Below, in pieces: positions 23,365-33,928 of a stretch of 38,353 bases of DNA. The DNA comes from Sulfitobacter sp. (GTDB taxonomy: Bacteria; Pseudomonadota; Alphaproteobacteria; Rhodobacterales; Rhodobacteraceae): NCBI GenBank assembly GCA_029252045.1, contig JAQXCD010000044.1:1-38353 (forward strand), read 5' to 3'. Position 1 is the first letter of the stretch, and each line of letters starts with the position of its first letter. The notes beneath the pieces are model-generated. The model was not told where the DNA came from. It made no database searches and saw only the letters and a program-made list of their open reading frames with translations. A program made the position numbers and the translations under genes.

Positions 23365-24234
23365 TTAACGCGCGACAGACACCGAATAGCCGAATTCACT
23401 GGATGCGTCGGGCGGCAGGGTGATGCTGTTGGGCCGCTGGGCTATTTGCGGGCCATCCCCCACATAGGACGCTGTGCCGTGCCACGGCTCGATGCACAAG
23501 AACGGCGCACCAACAGGGCGCCAGAGGGCCAGATCCGGCAGTTTGTGGAACGCAAAGGCCAGTGACGCGCCGTTTTTAGGCCCGTATCGCAGCGCGTCTG
23601 ATCCGTTGGGGAAAACCAGCGCACCGTCTTTAAAGAGCGCCTCCTTGATCTCCAGATCACCGTCCATAAAGGGCCCTGTAAGGGGCGCGCGGCGCAGCAA
23701 TCCGTCCTCCAGCCCGCGCATGTCGGGGGCACCACCCGACGCCAGCGTGACGTGATGGGGTGCCGTGTCCGCATGGGGCAGGGGCCAGCAGAACGCAGGG
23801 TGAAAGCCGAAGCCGAAAGGCATGTCGCGGGAGCCGGTGTTTGTGACCTGTGCTGTCACATGCAGCGTGGCCCCCTCCAGCCGGTGGGTGATCCGCAAAT
23901 CGAAAGCAAAGGGATAGACCGCGCGGCTGTCTTCGGTGTCGCGCAGCAGGTGGCAGCACATCGTGTCTGTCTGCGCCTCCAGCATAAACGTGCTGCGCCG
24001 AGCAAAGCCGTGCTGGGGCATCGGGGCGCTGTGATCCCCGACTGCGATTGTATCGCCGACGGCGCGCCCGACAATCGGGAACAGCACAGGCGCACGTCCG
24101 GTCCAGAAGGCCGCATCCCCATGCCACAGCAGATCACCGCCCGCAGCAGTGCGCAAAAACTGCATTTCAGCGCCCAAGGGGGCGACAGAAAGGCTCAGAG
24201 CGTCATTGCGCAGGGAAATATGTGCATCGGTCAT
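23365..24234 (-). CDS. Aldose 1-epimerase family protein
   Basis: A 289-residue galactose-mutarotase-like beta-sandwich protein. The core signatures are the conserved arginine-containing APVLFPIVGR, FGFGFHPAFCWP with the catalytic His, and a C-terminal IEPWHG with a likely catalytic Glu. It resembles the YeaD/LacX subgroup of predicted sugar epimerases. The ATG at 24234 is chosen over one five codons upstream because CAGG precedes it. It lies 42 bp after paaZ on the same strand and may share its transcript, although a link to phenylacetate catabolism is not obvious. Confidence 0.87.
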   Translation of the reverse strand: MTDAHISLRNDALSLSVAPLGAEMQFLRTAAGGDLLWHGDAAFWTGRAPVLFPIVGRAVGDTIAVGDHSAPMPQHGFARRSTFMLEAQTDTMCCHLLRDTEDSRAVYPFAFDLRITHRLEGATLHVTAQVTNTGSRDMPFGFGFHPAFCWPLPHADTAPHHVTLASGGAPDMRGLEDGLLRRAPLTGPFMDGDLEIKEALFKDGALVFPNGSDALRYGPKNGASLAFAFHKLPDLALWRPVGAPFLCIEPWHGTASYVGDGPQIAQRPNSITLPPDASSEFGYSVSVAR

Positions 24235-24276
24235 GCCTGAGTTGAACAATGTGCCGGCAGCGCGCGCAAGTCGAAA

Positions 24277-26313
24277 CTATCCGGCCTCGTAAGCGTTCAT
24301 CGTCAACAGCTCATATTCCGCGACGACCTCATCGTCCTGATTGGTCACGGTCACATGCCAGCGCACCTGACCATACTCTTCCGTACGGGGGGTCTTTTTC
24401 TTGACGGTCAAGCGCACCTTGATGCTGTCATCAGGCGAGACGGGCTTCATGAAGTTGAGGTTGGCAAGGCCGGTATTGGCCAGAACCGGACCCGGATCAG
24501 GCTGCACAAACAAACCCGCAGCAAAGCTCAGCAGCAGATAGCCATGGGCGACACGGCCGGGAAAGAAGGGGTTGGCCTTCGCCGCTTCCTCGTCCATGTG
24601 GCCGTAGAATGTATCGCCCGTGAAATGGGCAAAGGTTTCAATGTCTTGCAGTGTCACTTTGCGGGCAGGAGTATAAAGCGTCTCTCCCAACACTAGCTCG
24701 TGATAGGTGCGCGTGAAGGGGTGCGGCCCGCCTGTATGCTCTGCCGCACCGGGTACCCATTGGCGGCCCACGGCGGTGAGGATATCAGGGCTGCCCTGAA
24801 TGGCGGTGCGCTGCATGTAATGCATCACGCCGCGGATGCCGCCCAGCTCTTCGCCGCCACCCGCGCGGCCCGGACCACCATGCACCATATGTGGCATCGG
24901 CGCGCCGTGGCCGGTGGATTCTGCCATGCTGTTGGCATTGTTGAAATAGAGCCGCCCGTGCCACGCAGCAGCCCCCATCACAATCTCGCGTGCTAAAGCG
25001 CCGTCGCGGGTGATAACAGAGGCCACAAGCGAGCCTTTGCCACGGTTCAGCAACTGGGTCGCATGGGCTGTGTCGCGATAGGGCATGACGGTGCTGACAG
25101 GGCCGAAGGCCTCGGTGTCATGCACATGGGTTGCGCTATCGGGATCGGCGCAATGGAACAGCATCGGCGGCAGGAAGGCGCCTTTGGCAGCGTCCGCGCC
25201 GTGGACGGTGAAATCATCAGGGTTGCCATGAACGCGCTCCGCTTGGGTGCGCAGCAATGCTACCTTTTCCAACACATCATCCCGCTGCGAAGTGCTCACC
25301 AGCGGCCCCATGCGGGTGTCTTTTTCGCGCGGATCACCGATGCGGGTTTTGGACAGCCGCGCCGACAGCGCGTCGATCACCGCATCCACATGCGCGGCAG
25401 GGGCGATGATCCGGCGGATGGCAGTGCATTTCTGTCCCGCTTTGGTGGTCATCTCGCGGTGCGCTTCCTTGATAAACAGATCAAACTCGGGCGTGCCGGG
25501 GGCGGCATCAGGGCCCAGAACAGAGGCGTTCAGGCTGTCCTGCTCAGACACAAAGCTCACTGCGTTTTCCAGCAGATGCGGCGTGGCGCGCAGCATCAGG
25601 GCGGTCTTGGCAGAGCCGGTAAAGCTGACCACATCCTGCGCGTTTGTACGCGTCAGCAGATCACCCACGCCGCCTGAAATCAGCTGCAACGCACCCTCCG
25701 GCAGAATGCCGCTGTCCAGCATCAGCTGCACACACAGGTGGGTCACATAACAACTGGCCGTAGCCGGTTTCACAATGCTGGGCACACCTGCCAGAAAGGT
25801 TGGCGCGAATTTCTCCAACATGCCCCAGACGGGGAAGTTATAGGCGTTGATGTGGATGCCAACACCAAGGCGGGGCACGCAAACGTGCTGGCCCATAAAG
25901 CTACCCGTGCGGCCAAGTTGCTCCAGCTCACCATCCAGATAGATGTGATCATCGGGCATCTCGCGGCGGCCTTTGGCGGCAAAGACAAACATCGTGCCGA
26001 TGCCACCGTCGATGTCGAACGCGTGGTCGGCTTGCGTGGCCCCTGTGTGGAACGACAGATCATAGAGCGCTTGTTTGTGCTGGGTCAGATGCAGCGCCAG
26101 CGCCTTGAGCATTCGCGCGCGGTCATGGAACGTCAGCTTGCGCAAGTTTGGCCCGCCGACCTCACGCGCATAGGCATGCATGGCGCCCACATCGAGGGTC
26201 GCATTGCCGGCCTGCGCCAGCACGTCACCCGTGATCGCACAGGCGATGGGGCGGGCGCCACTGTCAGGGGCAACCCACGCGCCGGCGGCAAAAGAGGGGA
26301 CGTTAATGGTCAT
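24277..26313 (-). CDS. paaZ: Bifunctional oxepin-CoA hydrolase/aldehyde dehydrogenase PaaZ
   Basis: A 678-residue fusion. Residues 1-520 form an aldehyde dehydrogenase with the general base Glu257 (in SEQDS) and nucleophile Cys296 (in GQKCTA). The C-terminal 140 residues form an MaoC-type hydratase with FTGDTFYGH and [14 protein letters not shown]. Together they open the oxepin ring of the phenylacetyl-CoA epoxide and oxidise the aldehyde before it becomes a dead-end product. Both halves look intact. Some roseobacters carry a second, hydratase-only PaaZ feeding tropodithietic acid synthesis; this is the complete catabolic version. The ATG at 26313 overlaps paaE by 11 bp. Confidence 0.95.
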   Translation of the reverse strand: MTINVPSFAAGAWVAPDSGARPIACAITGDVLAQAGNATLDVGAMHAYAREVGGPNLRKLTFHDRARMLKALALHLTQHKQALYDLSFHTGATQADHAFDIDGGIGTMFVFAAKGRREMPDDHIYLDGELEQLGRTGSFMGQHVCVPRLGVGIHINAYNFPVWGMLEKFAPTFLAGVPSIVKPATASCYVTHLCVQLMLDSGILPEGALQLISGGVGDLLTRTNAQDVVSFTGSAKTALMLRATPHLLENAVSFVSEQDSLNASVLGPDAAPGTPEFDLFIKEAHREMTTKAGQKCTAIRRIIAPAAHVDAVIDALSARLSKTRIGDPREKDTRMGPLVSTSQRDDVLEKVALLRTQAERVHGNPDDFTVHGADAAKGAFLPPMLFHCADPDSATHVHDTEAFGPVSTVMPYRDTAHATQLLNRGKGSLVASVITRDGALAREIVMGAAAWHGRLYFNNANSMAESTGHGAPMPHMVHGGPGRAGGGEELGGIRGVMHYMQRTAIQGSPDILTAVGRQWVPGAAEHTGGPHPFTRTYHELVLGETLYTPARKVTLQDIETFAHFTGDTFYGHMDEEAAKANPFFPGRVAHGYLLLSFAAGLFVQPDPGPVLANTGLANLNFMKPVSPDDSIKVRLTVKKKTPRTEEYGQVRWHVTVTNQDDEVVAEYELLTMNAYEAG

Positions 26314-27370
26314 AATCAAAACTCACTTTGTCGCTGAGCGGATAGCATTGGCAGGTCAGCACAAAGCCCTGTGCCACTTCGTCATCTTCCAGCGCGTGGT
26401 TGGTCAGCATCTCCACCTCGCCCTCGGTCACCTTGGCGCGGCAGGTGGAGCAGACCCCCGCCTTACAGGCGAAAGGCGCATCCAGCGCGTTGTCCAATGC
26501 GGCCTCCAGCAGGCTGTGATCGCGCGGCATGGTAAAGCTGCGGGTGGTACCCTCAATCGTCACGGTGGCCCGTGTGGTGGCACCTGATTGCGCAGTGTCT
26601 GCTGCGATGGCGGCTTTCTTGGCGCGGCCCGGTTGGGAGGATCCGAACAGTTCGAACTTGATCTGGCTGTCGTCCAGCCCGTGCGCGCGCAGGGAGGCAG
26701 CAATGCCCAGCATCATCGGCTCCGGCCCGCAGATAAAGGCGGTATCGACGGAGGCGATATCAATCCAGCGGCTAAAGAGTTGCGCGCATTTCTCCTCGTC
26801 CACGCGCCCTGTGAACAGGTCGATATCTTGCGCATCGGCCTCCAGCACATGGATCACGTTGAGGCGGCCCATGTAAGTGTTCTTGAGGTCTTCCAGCTCG
26901 GCGCGGAACATGATCGTGCCGACGGCGCGGTTGGCATAGACCAGCGTAAACCGCGAGTGCGGCTCCCGTGCCAGAACGCTGCGCAGGATCGACAGAACGG
27001 GCGTGATGCCGGACCCGCCGGCAAAGCCCAGATAGTGGCGATGCGCGTCTGTCTCCTGCTCGGTGGTGAACTTGCCCATCGGCGCCATGGCGTCCATGGT
27101 GTCGCCGACCTTTAGGGTTTCATTGGCCCAAGTGGAGAAAGCGCCGCCCGCGACTTTCTTGATGCCGACCTGCAAGATGGCGTCATCCAGACCCGCGCAG
27201 ATGGAGTAGCTGCGGCGCACTTCCTCACCGTCAAAATCGCGGCGGAAGGTCAGGTACTGGCCCGGCTGATAGGTGAAATCCGCCCCGTCAGGCGCCGCAA
27301 GGCTGACCACAACCGCGTCGCGGATGGTGTGGTGGATATGGGTGACGGTCAGGGGTTGGAAACGGGGCAT
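26303..27370 (-). CDS. paaE: Phenylacetyl-CoA epoxidase reductase PaaE
   Basis: A 355-residue electron-transfer flavoprotein. The FAD domain has RRSYSICAG, the NAD(P) domain has GGSGITP and CGPEPMM, and the C-terminal plant-type [2Fe-2S] domain has CKAGVCSTC and a later LTCQC. It passes electrons from NADPH to the PaaA di-iron centre. The ATG at 27370 has a GAGG site. The name paaK is used for the same protein in some species. It follows paaD after only 7 bases. Confidence 0.94.
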   Translation of the reverse strand: MPRFQPLTVTHIHHTIRDAVVVSLAAPDGADFTYQPGQYLTFRRDFDGEEVRRSYSICAGLDDAILQVGIKKVAGGAFSTWANETLKVGDTMDAMAPMGKFTTEQETDAHRHYLGFAGGSGITPVLSILRSVLAREPHSRFTLVYANRAVGTIMFRAELEDLKNTYMGRLNVIHVLEADAQDIDLFTGRVDEEKCAQLFSRWIDIASVDTAFICGPEPMMLGIAASLRAHGLDDSQIKFELFGSSQPGRAKKAAIAADTAQSGATTRATVTIEGTTRSFTMPRDHSLLEAALDNALDAPFACKAGVCSTCRAKVTEGEVEMLTNHALEDDEVAQGFVLTCQCYPLSDKVSFDYDH

Positions 27371-27377
27371 AGCAACC

Positions 27378-27836
27378 TCAGATACATTTGAAATAGTCGA
27401 AAGGCTCAAGACAGCTGAGACAGCGCCAATGGGCCTTGCAAGGGGTGGAGCCGAACTGGCTTACTTTCTCGACAGCGGCTGACTGGCAGCGCGGGCAGTG
27501 TTTGGGGCCGCCTGCGGGCGAGGGCGGGGCAATGCCGTACGCCTCCAGTCTGGCCGCCCCTTTGGCCGACAGCCAGTCGGTGGTCCACGGTGGCGAGAGC
27601 TGCCTTTTCAGGCGGATATTCTCCAGCCCGCGCGCGCGCAGCGCGGTTTCCACGTCCAGATTGATGATGCTGGTAGCGGGGCAGCCGGAATAGGTGGGGG
27701 TGATCGCCACCTCCAGCACATCGCCGTCCCAGACCACATCGCGGATGATGCCCAGATCAACGACCGAGATCACAGGGATTTCGGGGTCAGGCACTTCGTC
27801 CAGCCATGCCCAGATGGTGTCTGTGTCGGGTTTCAC
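27378..27836 (-). CDS. paaD: PaaD, DUF59 maturation factor of the epoxidase
   Basis: A 152-residue protein with an N-terminal DUF59 domain (DPEIPVISVVDLGII, then PTYSGCPAT with the conserved Cys). Its C-terminal zinc-ribbon-like region has at least six Cys residues in the CxxC patterns CPRC and CLSC plus a terminal Cys. It is thought to help insert the iron-sulfur cluster or otherwise mature the epoxidase. I chose a GTG start at 27836, which overlaps the paaC stop as GTGA; a TTG lies just before it. The 11 residues further upstream overlap paaC and are unlikely to be translated. Confidence 0.9.
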   Translation of the reverse strand: MKPDTDTIWAWLDEVPDPEIPVISVVDLGIIRDVVWDGDVLEVAITPTYSGCPATSIINLDVETALRARGLENIRLKRQLSPPWTTDWLSAKGAARLEAYGIAPPSPAGGPKHCPRCQSAAVEKVSQFGSTPCKAHWRCLSCLEPFDYFKCI

Positions 27837-28588
27837 CAAGTGGCATCCGGATAGGCACGTTGCAGCCACTGCATCTGCGTTAGCATGTGGCCCAGATGTT
27901 CGGTGTGGCGCGCGCCGGTGCGGCCGCCCTTATGGGCGAAATTGTCCTGTGGAACCGTGAGCGTTGCCTCGCTCAGCGTGTCGCGCACGGTTGCTTCCCA
28001 TGCCGCGCGCAAGCCGTCGGGATCAGGGGCGATGCCTTCGGCCGCCATCTGCGCATCGACATCGTCGCTCTCGAACATCTCACCGACGTAAGGCCACAGC
28101 AGATCAAGCGCTGTCTGCATCTTGGCGTGGCTCACCTCGGTACCGTCCCCCAAAGCCACAACTGTCTCGGCAGAGCGGTCAAGGTGATAGGTGGCTTCCT
28201 TGACCGCCTTTGCGGCAATCTCGGCCACGCGGGGATTACTGGACTGCGCAAGTGCTGCCAGTTGCGCACGGTGGAAGGCGTCAAACAGGAACTGGCGCAT
28301 CATTGTGTGGCCAAAGTCAAGATTTGGCCGCTCCAGCATCAGGATGTTGCGGAAATCCCAGACGTCGCGGCGCATCGCCAGATCATCGGCGCTGCGTCCC
28401 TTACCCTCGACCTCCGCCGCATAGCCCAGCCACATCTGCGTCTGGCCGATCAGGTCCAGCGCGGTATTGGCCAGCGCGATGTCTTCTTCCAGAACGGGGG
28501 CCTTGCCGCACCATTCGGACACGCGGTGGCCCAGCACCAGCGTGTTGTCGCCAAGGCGCAGCAGCATTTCAAACAAGGCAGCCGACAT
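27833..28588 (-). CDS. paaC: Phenylacetyl-CoA epoxidase structural subunit PaaC
   Basis: A 251-residue ferritin-like helical protein, the non-catalytic partner of PaaA. The family start FEMLLRLGDNTLVLGHRVSEW is followed by the usual EDIALANTALDLIGQ segment, but the full set of di-iron ligands is not retained, as expected for this subunit. The ATG at 28588 overlaps the paaB stop by one base (TGATG); a GTG one codon upstream is an alternative. It forms the PaaAC core complex. Confidence 0.94.
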   Translation of the reverse strand: MSAALFEMLLRLGDNTLVLGHRVSEWCGKAPVLEEDIALANTALDLIGQTQMWLGYAAEVEGKGRSADDLAMRRDVWDFRNILMLERPNLDFGHTMMRQFLFDAFHRAQLAALAQSSNPRVAEIAAKAVKEATYHLDRSAETVVALGDGTEVSHAKMQTALDLLWPYVGEMFESDDVDAQMAAEGIAPDPDGLRAAWEATVRDTLSEATLTVPQDNFAHKGGRTGARHTEHLGHMLTQMQWLQRAYPDATW

Positions 28589-28902
28589 CACATATGGCCC
28601 ACTTCTTCAGGCACATCAAAGAAGGTCGGATGGCGGTAGACCTTGTCGTTTGACGGATCATAGAGCGCCTCTTTGTCACCCGGTGCAGAGGCGTGAATGG
28701 CTTCGGCCTCCACCACCCAAATGCTCACACCCTCATTGCGGCGGGTATAGACATCACGGGCGTTCTTGACGGCCATTTCAGCGTCCGGCGCGTGGAGCGA
28801 TCCGACATGGCGGTGCGAGAGGCCATGCTGGCCGCGAATGAACACCTCGAACAGGGGCCATTCACCAGTGCGTTTGGACGGGGTCGGGCCTGTTGTATTC
28901 AT
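28588..28902 (-). CDS. paaB: Phenylacetyl-CoA epoxidase subunit PaaB
   Basis: A 104-residue small subunit with the PaaB pattern [25 protein letters not shown]. It is needed for activity in the multicomponent epoxidase, probably bridging the AC complex with the reductase. The ATG at 28902 overlaps the paaA stop (ATGA). The upstream frame extension runs inside paaA and is not used. Confidence 0.94.
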   Translation of the reverse strand: MNTTGPTPSKRTGEWPLFEVFIRGQHGLSHRHVGSLHAPDAEMAVKNARDVYTRRNEGVSIWVVEAEAIHASAPGDKEALYDPSNDKVYRHPTFFDVPEEVGHM

Positions 28903-29891
28903 TCTGCTGCTACCTTCATGCTGCGCTTCTTGGCCGCATGGGCCAGCATGCCCTCGCGCACCCATGCGCCTTCTTCCCACGCGTCCTTGCGGGTTTGCAG
29001 GCGTTCCTGATTGCACGGGCCGTTGCCTTTGAGCACGTCAAAAAACTCGTTCCAGTCCGGCTCAGCAAAGTCGTAGCCGCCTTTTTCCTCGTTCCACGCC
29101 AGCGTTTCGTCCGGGATGGTCAGGCCAAGGTATTGCGCCTGCGGCACGGTCTGGTCGACGAACTTCTGGCGCAGCTCGTCATTTGTGTTCATCTTGATTT
29201 TCCACGCCATCGACTGCTCTGAGTGTACGCTCTCCTTGTCGGAGGGGCCGAACATCATCAGGGACGGGAACCACATGCGGTTGAGCGCGTCCTGTGCCAT
29301 CTTCTTTTGCGCATCGGTGCCGTTGCACATCTTCATCATGATGTCGAAGCCCTGACGCTGGTGAAAGGATTCCTCTTTGCATATCCGCACCATTGCGCGG
29401 GCATAGGGGCCATAGGAGGTTCGTTGCAGCGGCACCTGGTTCATGATCGCGGCACCGTCGACCAGCCAACCCACAGCGCCCATATCGGCCCATGTCAGGG
29501 TGGGGTAGTTGAAGATGGAGGAGTATTTCATCCGCCCCTCATGCAGCGCCTCGAACATCTCGTCGCGGGTGATGCCCAGCGTCTCGGCGGCACAATAGAG
29601 GTAGAGGCCATGGCCCGCCTCGTCCTGTACCTTGGCCAGCAGGATCGCCTTGCGCTCCAGCGTGGGCGCGCGGGTGATCCAGTTGCCCTCGGGCAGCTGG
29701 CCCACGATCTCGCTATGCGCGTGCTGACCAATCTGGCGGATCAGGTTCTTGCGGTAGCCGTCCGGCATCCAGTCTTTCGGCTCGATCTTGCCGCCGGCAT
29801 TGATACGCTCCTGAAAGGCGCGCTCTTCCGGCTCCATTTCGTCAAGGGTTTTGACGCCCTTGCCGGTGGATTGGATCATCTGTGCGTACAT
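28899..29891 (-). CDS. paaA: Phenylacetyl-CoA epoxidase catalytic subunit PaaA
   Basis: A 330-residue di-iron oxygenase that inserts oxygen into the phenylacetyl-CoA ring. The carboxylate/histidine ligands are visible in [13 protein letters not shown] (E-x2-H) and in the later [11 protein letters not shown] (E-x2-H). Length is typical. A good ribosome site (AGAGAGG) precedes the ATG at 29891. The thiolase gene ends only 31 bp upstream, so they are in one transcript. Confidence 0.95.
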   Translation of the reverse strand: MYAQMIQSTGKGVKTLDEMEPEERAFQERINAGGKIEPKDWMPDGYRKNLIRQIGQHAHSEIVGQLPEGNWITRAPTLERKAILLAKVQDEAGHGLYLYCAAETLGITRDEMFEALHEGRMKYSSIFNYPTLTWADMGAVGWLVDGAAIMNQVPLQRTSYGPYARAMVRICKEESFHQRQGFDIMMKMCNGTDAQKKMAQDALNRMWFPSLMMFGPSDKESVHSEQSMAWKIKMNTNDELRQKFVDQTVPQAQYLGLTIPDETLAWNEEKGGYDFAEPDWNEFFDVLKGNGPCNQERLQTRKDAWEEGAWVREGMLAHAAKKRSMKVAAE

Positions 29892-29922
29892 GCGTAAATC
29901 CTCTCTAACGTGAATTGGCGGA

Positions 29923-31128
29923 TCAAACCCGCTCTAGTATCAATGCAACACCCTGGCCCACGCCCACACACATGGTGCACAGCGCATAGCGGCCCCCGGT
30001 GCGTTGCAACTGGTAGGCGGCGGTCAGGACAAGCCGCGCGCCGGACATGCCCAGCGGGTGGCCAATGGCGATGGCGCCCCCATTTGCGTTCACATGGGGC
30101 GCATCATCGGCGACACCCAGCGCGCGCAGCGTGGCGATGCCTTGGGAGGCAAACGCCTCGTTCAGCTCGATCACATCCATCTGGTCGATGGTGAGGCCTG
30201 CGCGTTTCAGCACTTTTTCAGCCGCCGGAATGGGACCAATGCCCATCACACGCGGCGCGACACCCGCCGCGGACATGGCCACGACCCGCGCCATCGGCTT
30301 CAGACCGTGCCGGTCTGCGGCGGCCTCTGACGCGATCAGCATTGCGGCCGCACCGTCATTCACACCAGAGGCATTTCCCGCCGTGACAGTTTTATCCGCG
30401 CCATTGATACCGCGCAGCTTGGCCAGCCCTGCGGCATCTGTCTGGGGGCGGGGGTGCTCGTCCCGGTCCACGACCAGCGCGTCGCCTTTGCGCTGGGGGA
30501 TGGTGACTGGCGCAATTTCCTCCGCAAACACGCCGGCGGCATCTGCTGCTGCCCAGCGTTGCTGCGAGCGGAGCGCAAAGGCATCCTGATCTGCGCGGCT
30601 GATACCATGGTCATCAGCCACGTTATCGGCTGTCTCCGGCATCGAATCGACACCGTATCGGGCCTTCATCTGAGGGTTCACAAAGCGCCAGCCGATTGTG
30701 GTGTCATAGACCGCGTTATTGCGGCCAAAGGCAGTATCGGATTTTGGCATCACAAAGGGTGCGCGGCTCATGCTTTCCACACCGCCGGCGATGGCAAGGT
30801 CCATATCACCTGCACGGATGGCACGGGCCGCAGCGCCCACGGCGTCCAGACCCGAAGCACAGAGGCGGTTGAGCGTGATCCCGGGCACATCCAAAGGCAA
30901 ACCCGCCAGAAGGGCGGCCATACGTGCCACGTTGCGATTATCCTCGCCCGCCTGATTGGCGCAACCCATAACCACATCGTCCACAGCGGCCCAGTCAACG
31001 CCTGCATTGCGCGCCATAAGGGCGGCAATCGGCGCTGCGGCCAGATCATCAGTGCGAACAGATGACAGCGCGCCACCATAGCGGCCAATGGGGGTGCGGA
31101 CTGCGTCGCAGATAAAGGCGTCGGCCAT
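29923..31128 (-). CDS. paaJ: 3-oxoadipyl-CoA/acetyl-CoA acyltransferase (thiolase)
   Basis: A 401-residue thiolase. The nucleophile Cys lies in [12 protein letters not shown], with NEAFA, the catalytic His in [11 protein letters not shown] and the second Cys in [10 protein letters not shown]. The protein is closest in pattern to 3-oxoadipyl-CoA thiolases (PaaJ/PcaF), which also act on 3-oxo-5,6-dehydrosuberyl-CoA. The ATG at 31128 has a GGGAGAG site; a frame extension of seven codons is not needed. As the first gene of the paa operon it is closest to the promoter. A role in the beta-ketoadipate pathway as well is possible. Confidence 0.88.
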   Translation of the reverse strand: MADAFICDAVRTPIGRYGGALSSVRTDDLAAAPIAALMARNAGVDWAAVDDVVMGCANQAGEDNRNVARMAALLAGLPLDVPGITLNRLCASGLDAVGAAARAIRAGDMDLAIAGGVESMSRAPFVMPKSDTAFGRNNAVYDTTIGWRFVNPQMKARYGVDSMPETADNVADDHGISRADQDAFALRSQQRWAAADAAGVFAEEIAPVTIPQRKGDALVVDRDEHPRPQTDAAGLAKLRGINGADKTVTAGNASGVNDGAAAMLIASEAAADRHGLKPMARVVAMSAAGVAPRVMGIGPIPAAEKVLKRAGLTIDQMDVIELNEAFASQGIATLRALGVADDAPHVNANGGAIAIGHPLGMSGARLVLTAAYQLQRTGGRYALCTMCVGVGQGVALILERV

Positions 31129-31189
31129 CGGTAATCTCTCCCTGATCATGTTGCCATTAGTCTAACCCGAAATGTGGACCTTTTCAATA

Positions 31190-31217
31190 TTTATGTTACA
31201 TGAATCGAATTTTGCAA
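31190..31217 (-). promoter_or_regulatory. Possible promoter of the paa operon
   Basis: On the minus strand TTGCAA (31217-31212) and CATAAA (31195-31190) are 16 bp apart, about 62 bp before the thiolase start. Matches to consensus are moderate. Confidence 0.4.
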
Positions 31218-31230
31218 AGCGGAATGGTAA

Positions 31231-31248
31231 CGCAAACCCGTGTTTGCG
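31231..31248. promoter_or_regulatory. 18-bp palindrome in the paa/lon gap
   Basis: CGCAAAC and GTTTGCG form perfect 7-bp arms around CCGT. It lies about 14 bp upstream of the possible paa -35 element and 213 bp before lon, so a paa regulator is the likelier user. The rest of this 332-bp gap holds no gene I can support. Confidence 0.55.
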
Positions 31249-31460
31249 ATGCGCCACTCAAAATTTCTATCAAATATAGCCTATTGAGCGGTTGCCGAGC
31301 ATGGGGGATCGCGCCATGTTGCAGAAAACATCCCGCAGCAAATTCGGGGACCCATTGAAACAGGCGGGTAGGGTGCACAAGTAACCTATCCATAAGGAAG
31401 CGGCCCAAACGTTGCCTCATTGAGGGACTAAAGCCGTTTTGCCAAGATAAGGAAAAGAGC

Positions 31461-33872
31461 ATGCAAGAGCCTCTGAACGCCAGCTATCCGGTATTGCCGT
31501 TGCGTGATATCGTTGTGTTCCCCCACATGATTGTCCCGCTTTTTGTCGGCCGCGAAAAATCCGTGCGCGCGTTGGAAGAAGTGATGGCGGATGACAAGCA
31601 GATCCTGCTGTCCAGCCAGATTGATCCGGGTATTGATGACCCCGAAAGCGATGGTATCTACAAGGCCGGCGTGCTGGCAAATGTGCTGCAACTGCTGAAG
31701 CTGCCAGACGGCACCGTAAAGGTGCTGGTTGAAGGGCAGGCGCGGGTGCGCATTACCGAATACCTTGAGAACGACAGCTTCTTCGAGGCACGTGCGGAAT
31801 ACCTGACAGAGATGCCCGGCGACGCGACCACCACCGAGGCGCTGCTGCGCACCGTAGGCGAAGAATTTGCCCGCTATGCCAAGGTCAAGAAAAACGTCCC
31901 CGAAGAGGCGATGACAGCCGTCAACGACGCCACTGACCCCGCCCGCCTTGCCGATCTGGTTGCTGGCCATCTGGGTATCGAGGTCGAGCAAAAGCAGGAC
32001 CTGCTGGAGACACTGATTGTGTCCGAGCGGCTGGAGAAAATCTATGGTCTGATGCAGGGCGAAATGTCTGTCTTGCAGGTCGAGAAAAAGATCAAGACCC
32101 GCGTAAAAACGCAGATGGAGAAGACCCAGCGCGAGTACTATCTGAACGAGCAGATGAAAGCGATCCAGAACGAGCTGGGCGATGGCGAGGATGGCAAAAA
32201 CGAAGTGGCCGAGCTGGAAGCCCGCGTTGCTGCGACCAAGCTGAGCAAGGAAGCTAAAGAGAAGGCCGACACCGAGATCAAAAAGCTCAAGAACATGAGC
32301 CCGATGTCTGCGGAAGCCACAGTTGTGCGTAACTATCTGGACTGGATGCTCTCCATCCCGTGGGGTGTGAAATCACGCGTGAAGAAGGACTTGGGCAAAG
32401 CCGAGGCCATTCTGGACGCCGATCACTACGGTCTGGACAAGGTCAAGGAACGCATTGTCGAATACCTTGCCGTGCAGCAGCGCAGTCAAAAGCTGAAAGG
32501 CCCGATCATGTGCCTCGTCGGCCCTCCCGGTGTGGGTAAAACCTCGCTCGGGAAATCTGTGGCCAAGGCGACAGGGCGCGAGTTTATCCGTATCTCGCTG
32601 GGCGGCGTGCGCGACGAGAGTGAAATCCGTGGCCACCGCCGGACCTATATTGGCTCCATGCCCGGTAAGATCATTCAGGCGCTGAAAAAGGCGAAGACCA
32701 CAAACCCGCTGATCCTGCTCGACGAGATCGACAAGATGGGTCAGGACTTCCGGGGTGATCCTGCGTCGGCAATGCTGGAAGTGCTTGATCCGGAACAGAA
32801 CTCCACTTTTGTGGATCACTATCTTGAGGTCGAATATGACCTCTCGAACGTGATGTTCCTGACCACATCCAACAGCTATAACATGCCCGGCCCGCTGCTG
32901 GACCGCATGGAGATTATCCCGCTTTCGGGTTATACCGAGGATGAAAAACGCGAGATCGCCAAGCAGCATCTGGTCGCCAAACAGGTCAAGAACCATGGCC
33001 TGCGCGCCAAGGAGTTCAAGATCGAGGACAGCGCCCTGACCGGCATGATCCGCTACTACACCCGTGAAGCGGGCGTGCGTAACCTTGAGCGCGAAATCGC
33101 CAAAGTGGCGCGCAAGTCACTGACCAAGATCGTGCGCAAGGAAGTCGAGAGCGTCACTGTGACGGGCGAGAACCTGCATGAGTTCCTTGGTGTGCAAAAG
33201 CATCGTTACGGCCTGGCCGAGAAGGAAGACCAGATTGGCGTAGTCACAGGGCTGGCCTATACGTCGGTCGGTGGCGAGCTGCTGCATATCGAAGCACTGC
33301 GCCTGCCGGGCAAGGGCCGGATGAAGACGACGGGCAAACTCGGCGATGTCATGAAAGAATCCATCGACGCGGCCAGCTCCTATGTCCGCTCGATCAGCCC
33401 GTCCATCGGGGTGAAACCGCCAGTGTTCGACACGATTGATATTCACGTTCACGTCCCCGATGGGGCAACGCCAAAGGATGGTCCAAGTGCGGGTCTGGCG
33501 ATGGTTACGTCGATTGTATCGGTGCTGACGAAGATCCCCGTGCGCAAGGATATCGCCATGACAGGCGAGGTGTCTCTGCGCGGCAATGCGATGCCGATTG
33601 GCGGATTGAAAGAGAAACTGCTGGCCGCCCTGCGCGGTGGCATCAAAACCGTGCTGATCCCGCAGGAGAATGAAAAAGACCTGCCCGACATTCCTGACAA
33701 CGTCAAAGAAGGGCTGACCATCATTCCGGTCAGCCATGTGTCGGAGGTGCTGGAGCATGCATTGGTGTCCAAGCCGATAGCGGTGGAATGGGACGAAGCA
33801 GCAGAGGAAGCGGCAGCCGCAGCAGCTCTTGCCGCCAAAACCGGCACAGCAGACAGCGCCACAGCGCATTAA
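31461..33872 (+). CDS. lon: ATP-dependent protease Lon
   Basis: An 803-residue Lon protease. The N-terminal substrate-binding LAN domain begins VLPLRDIVVFPHMIVPLFVGR. The AAA+ domain has Walker A GPPGVGKTS (about residue 354) and Walker B LILLDEIDK. The C-terminal protease has the catalytic Ser in KDGPSAGLAM (about 675) and the Lys in IGGLKEKLLAALRGGIK. It degrades damaged and regulatory proteins in the cytoplasm. An AAGGAA site precedes the ATG. The C-terminal tail is alanine-rich. A strong terminator separates it from the HU-like gene. Confidence 0.97.
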   Translation: MQEPLNASYPVLPLRDIVVFPHMIVPLFVGREKSVRALEEVMADDKQILLSSQIDPGIDDPESDGIYKAGVLANVLQLLKLPDGTVKVLVEGQARVRITEYLENDSFFEARAEYLTEMPGDATTTEALLRTVGEEFARYAKVKKNVPEEAMTAVNDATDPARLADLVAGHLGIEVEQKQDLLETLIVSERLEKIYGLMQGEMSVLQVEKKIKTRVKTQMEKTQREYYLNEQMKAIQNELGDGEDGKNEVAELEARVAATKLSKEAKEKADTEIKKLKNMSPMSAEATVVRNYLDWMLSIPWGVKSRVKKDLGKAEAILDADHYGLDKVKERIVEYLAVQQRSQKLKGPIMCLVGPPGVGKTSLGKSVAKATGREFIRISLGGVRDESEIRGHRRTYIGSMPGKIIQALKKAKTTNPLILLDEIDKMGQDFRGDPASAMLEVLDPEQNSTFVDHYLEVEYDLSNVMFLTTSNSYNMPGPLLDRMEIIPLSGYTEDEKREIAKQHLVAKQVKNHGLRAKEFKIEDSALTGMIRYYTREAGVRNLEREIAKVARKSLTKIVRKEVESVTVTGENLHEFLGVQKHRYGLAEKEDQIGVVTGLAYTSVGGELLHIEALRLPGKGRMKTTGKLGDVMKESIDAASSYVRSISPSIGVKPPVFDTIDIHVHVPDGATPKDGPSAGLAMVTSIVSVLTKIPVRKDIAMTGEVSLRGNAMPIGGLKEKLLAALRGGIKTVLIPQENEKDLPDIPDNVKEGLTIIPVSHVSEVLEHALVSKPIAVEWDEAAEEAAAAAALAAKTGTADSATAH

Positions 33873-33896
33873 GCGCCTCTGACGTCGAAAACAACA

Positions 33897-33928
33897 ACGC
33901 CCTGCACAGCTGTGTGGGGCGTTTTTTT
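33897..33928 (+). terminator. Rho-independent terminator of lon
   Basis: A near-continuous palindrome (33897-33922) with a GC-rich lower stem runs into seven T residues, 25 bp after the lon stop. Confidence 0.88.

Noticed and set aside
24277..31128. Tropodithietic acid biosynthesis cluster
   Set aside because: Only the complete catabolic paa genes are present; no tda genes and no hydratase-only PaaZ are visible.
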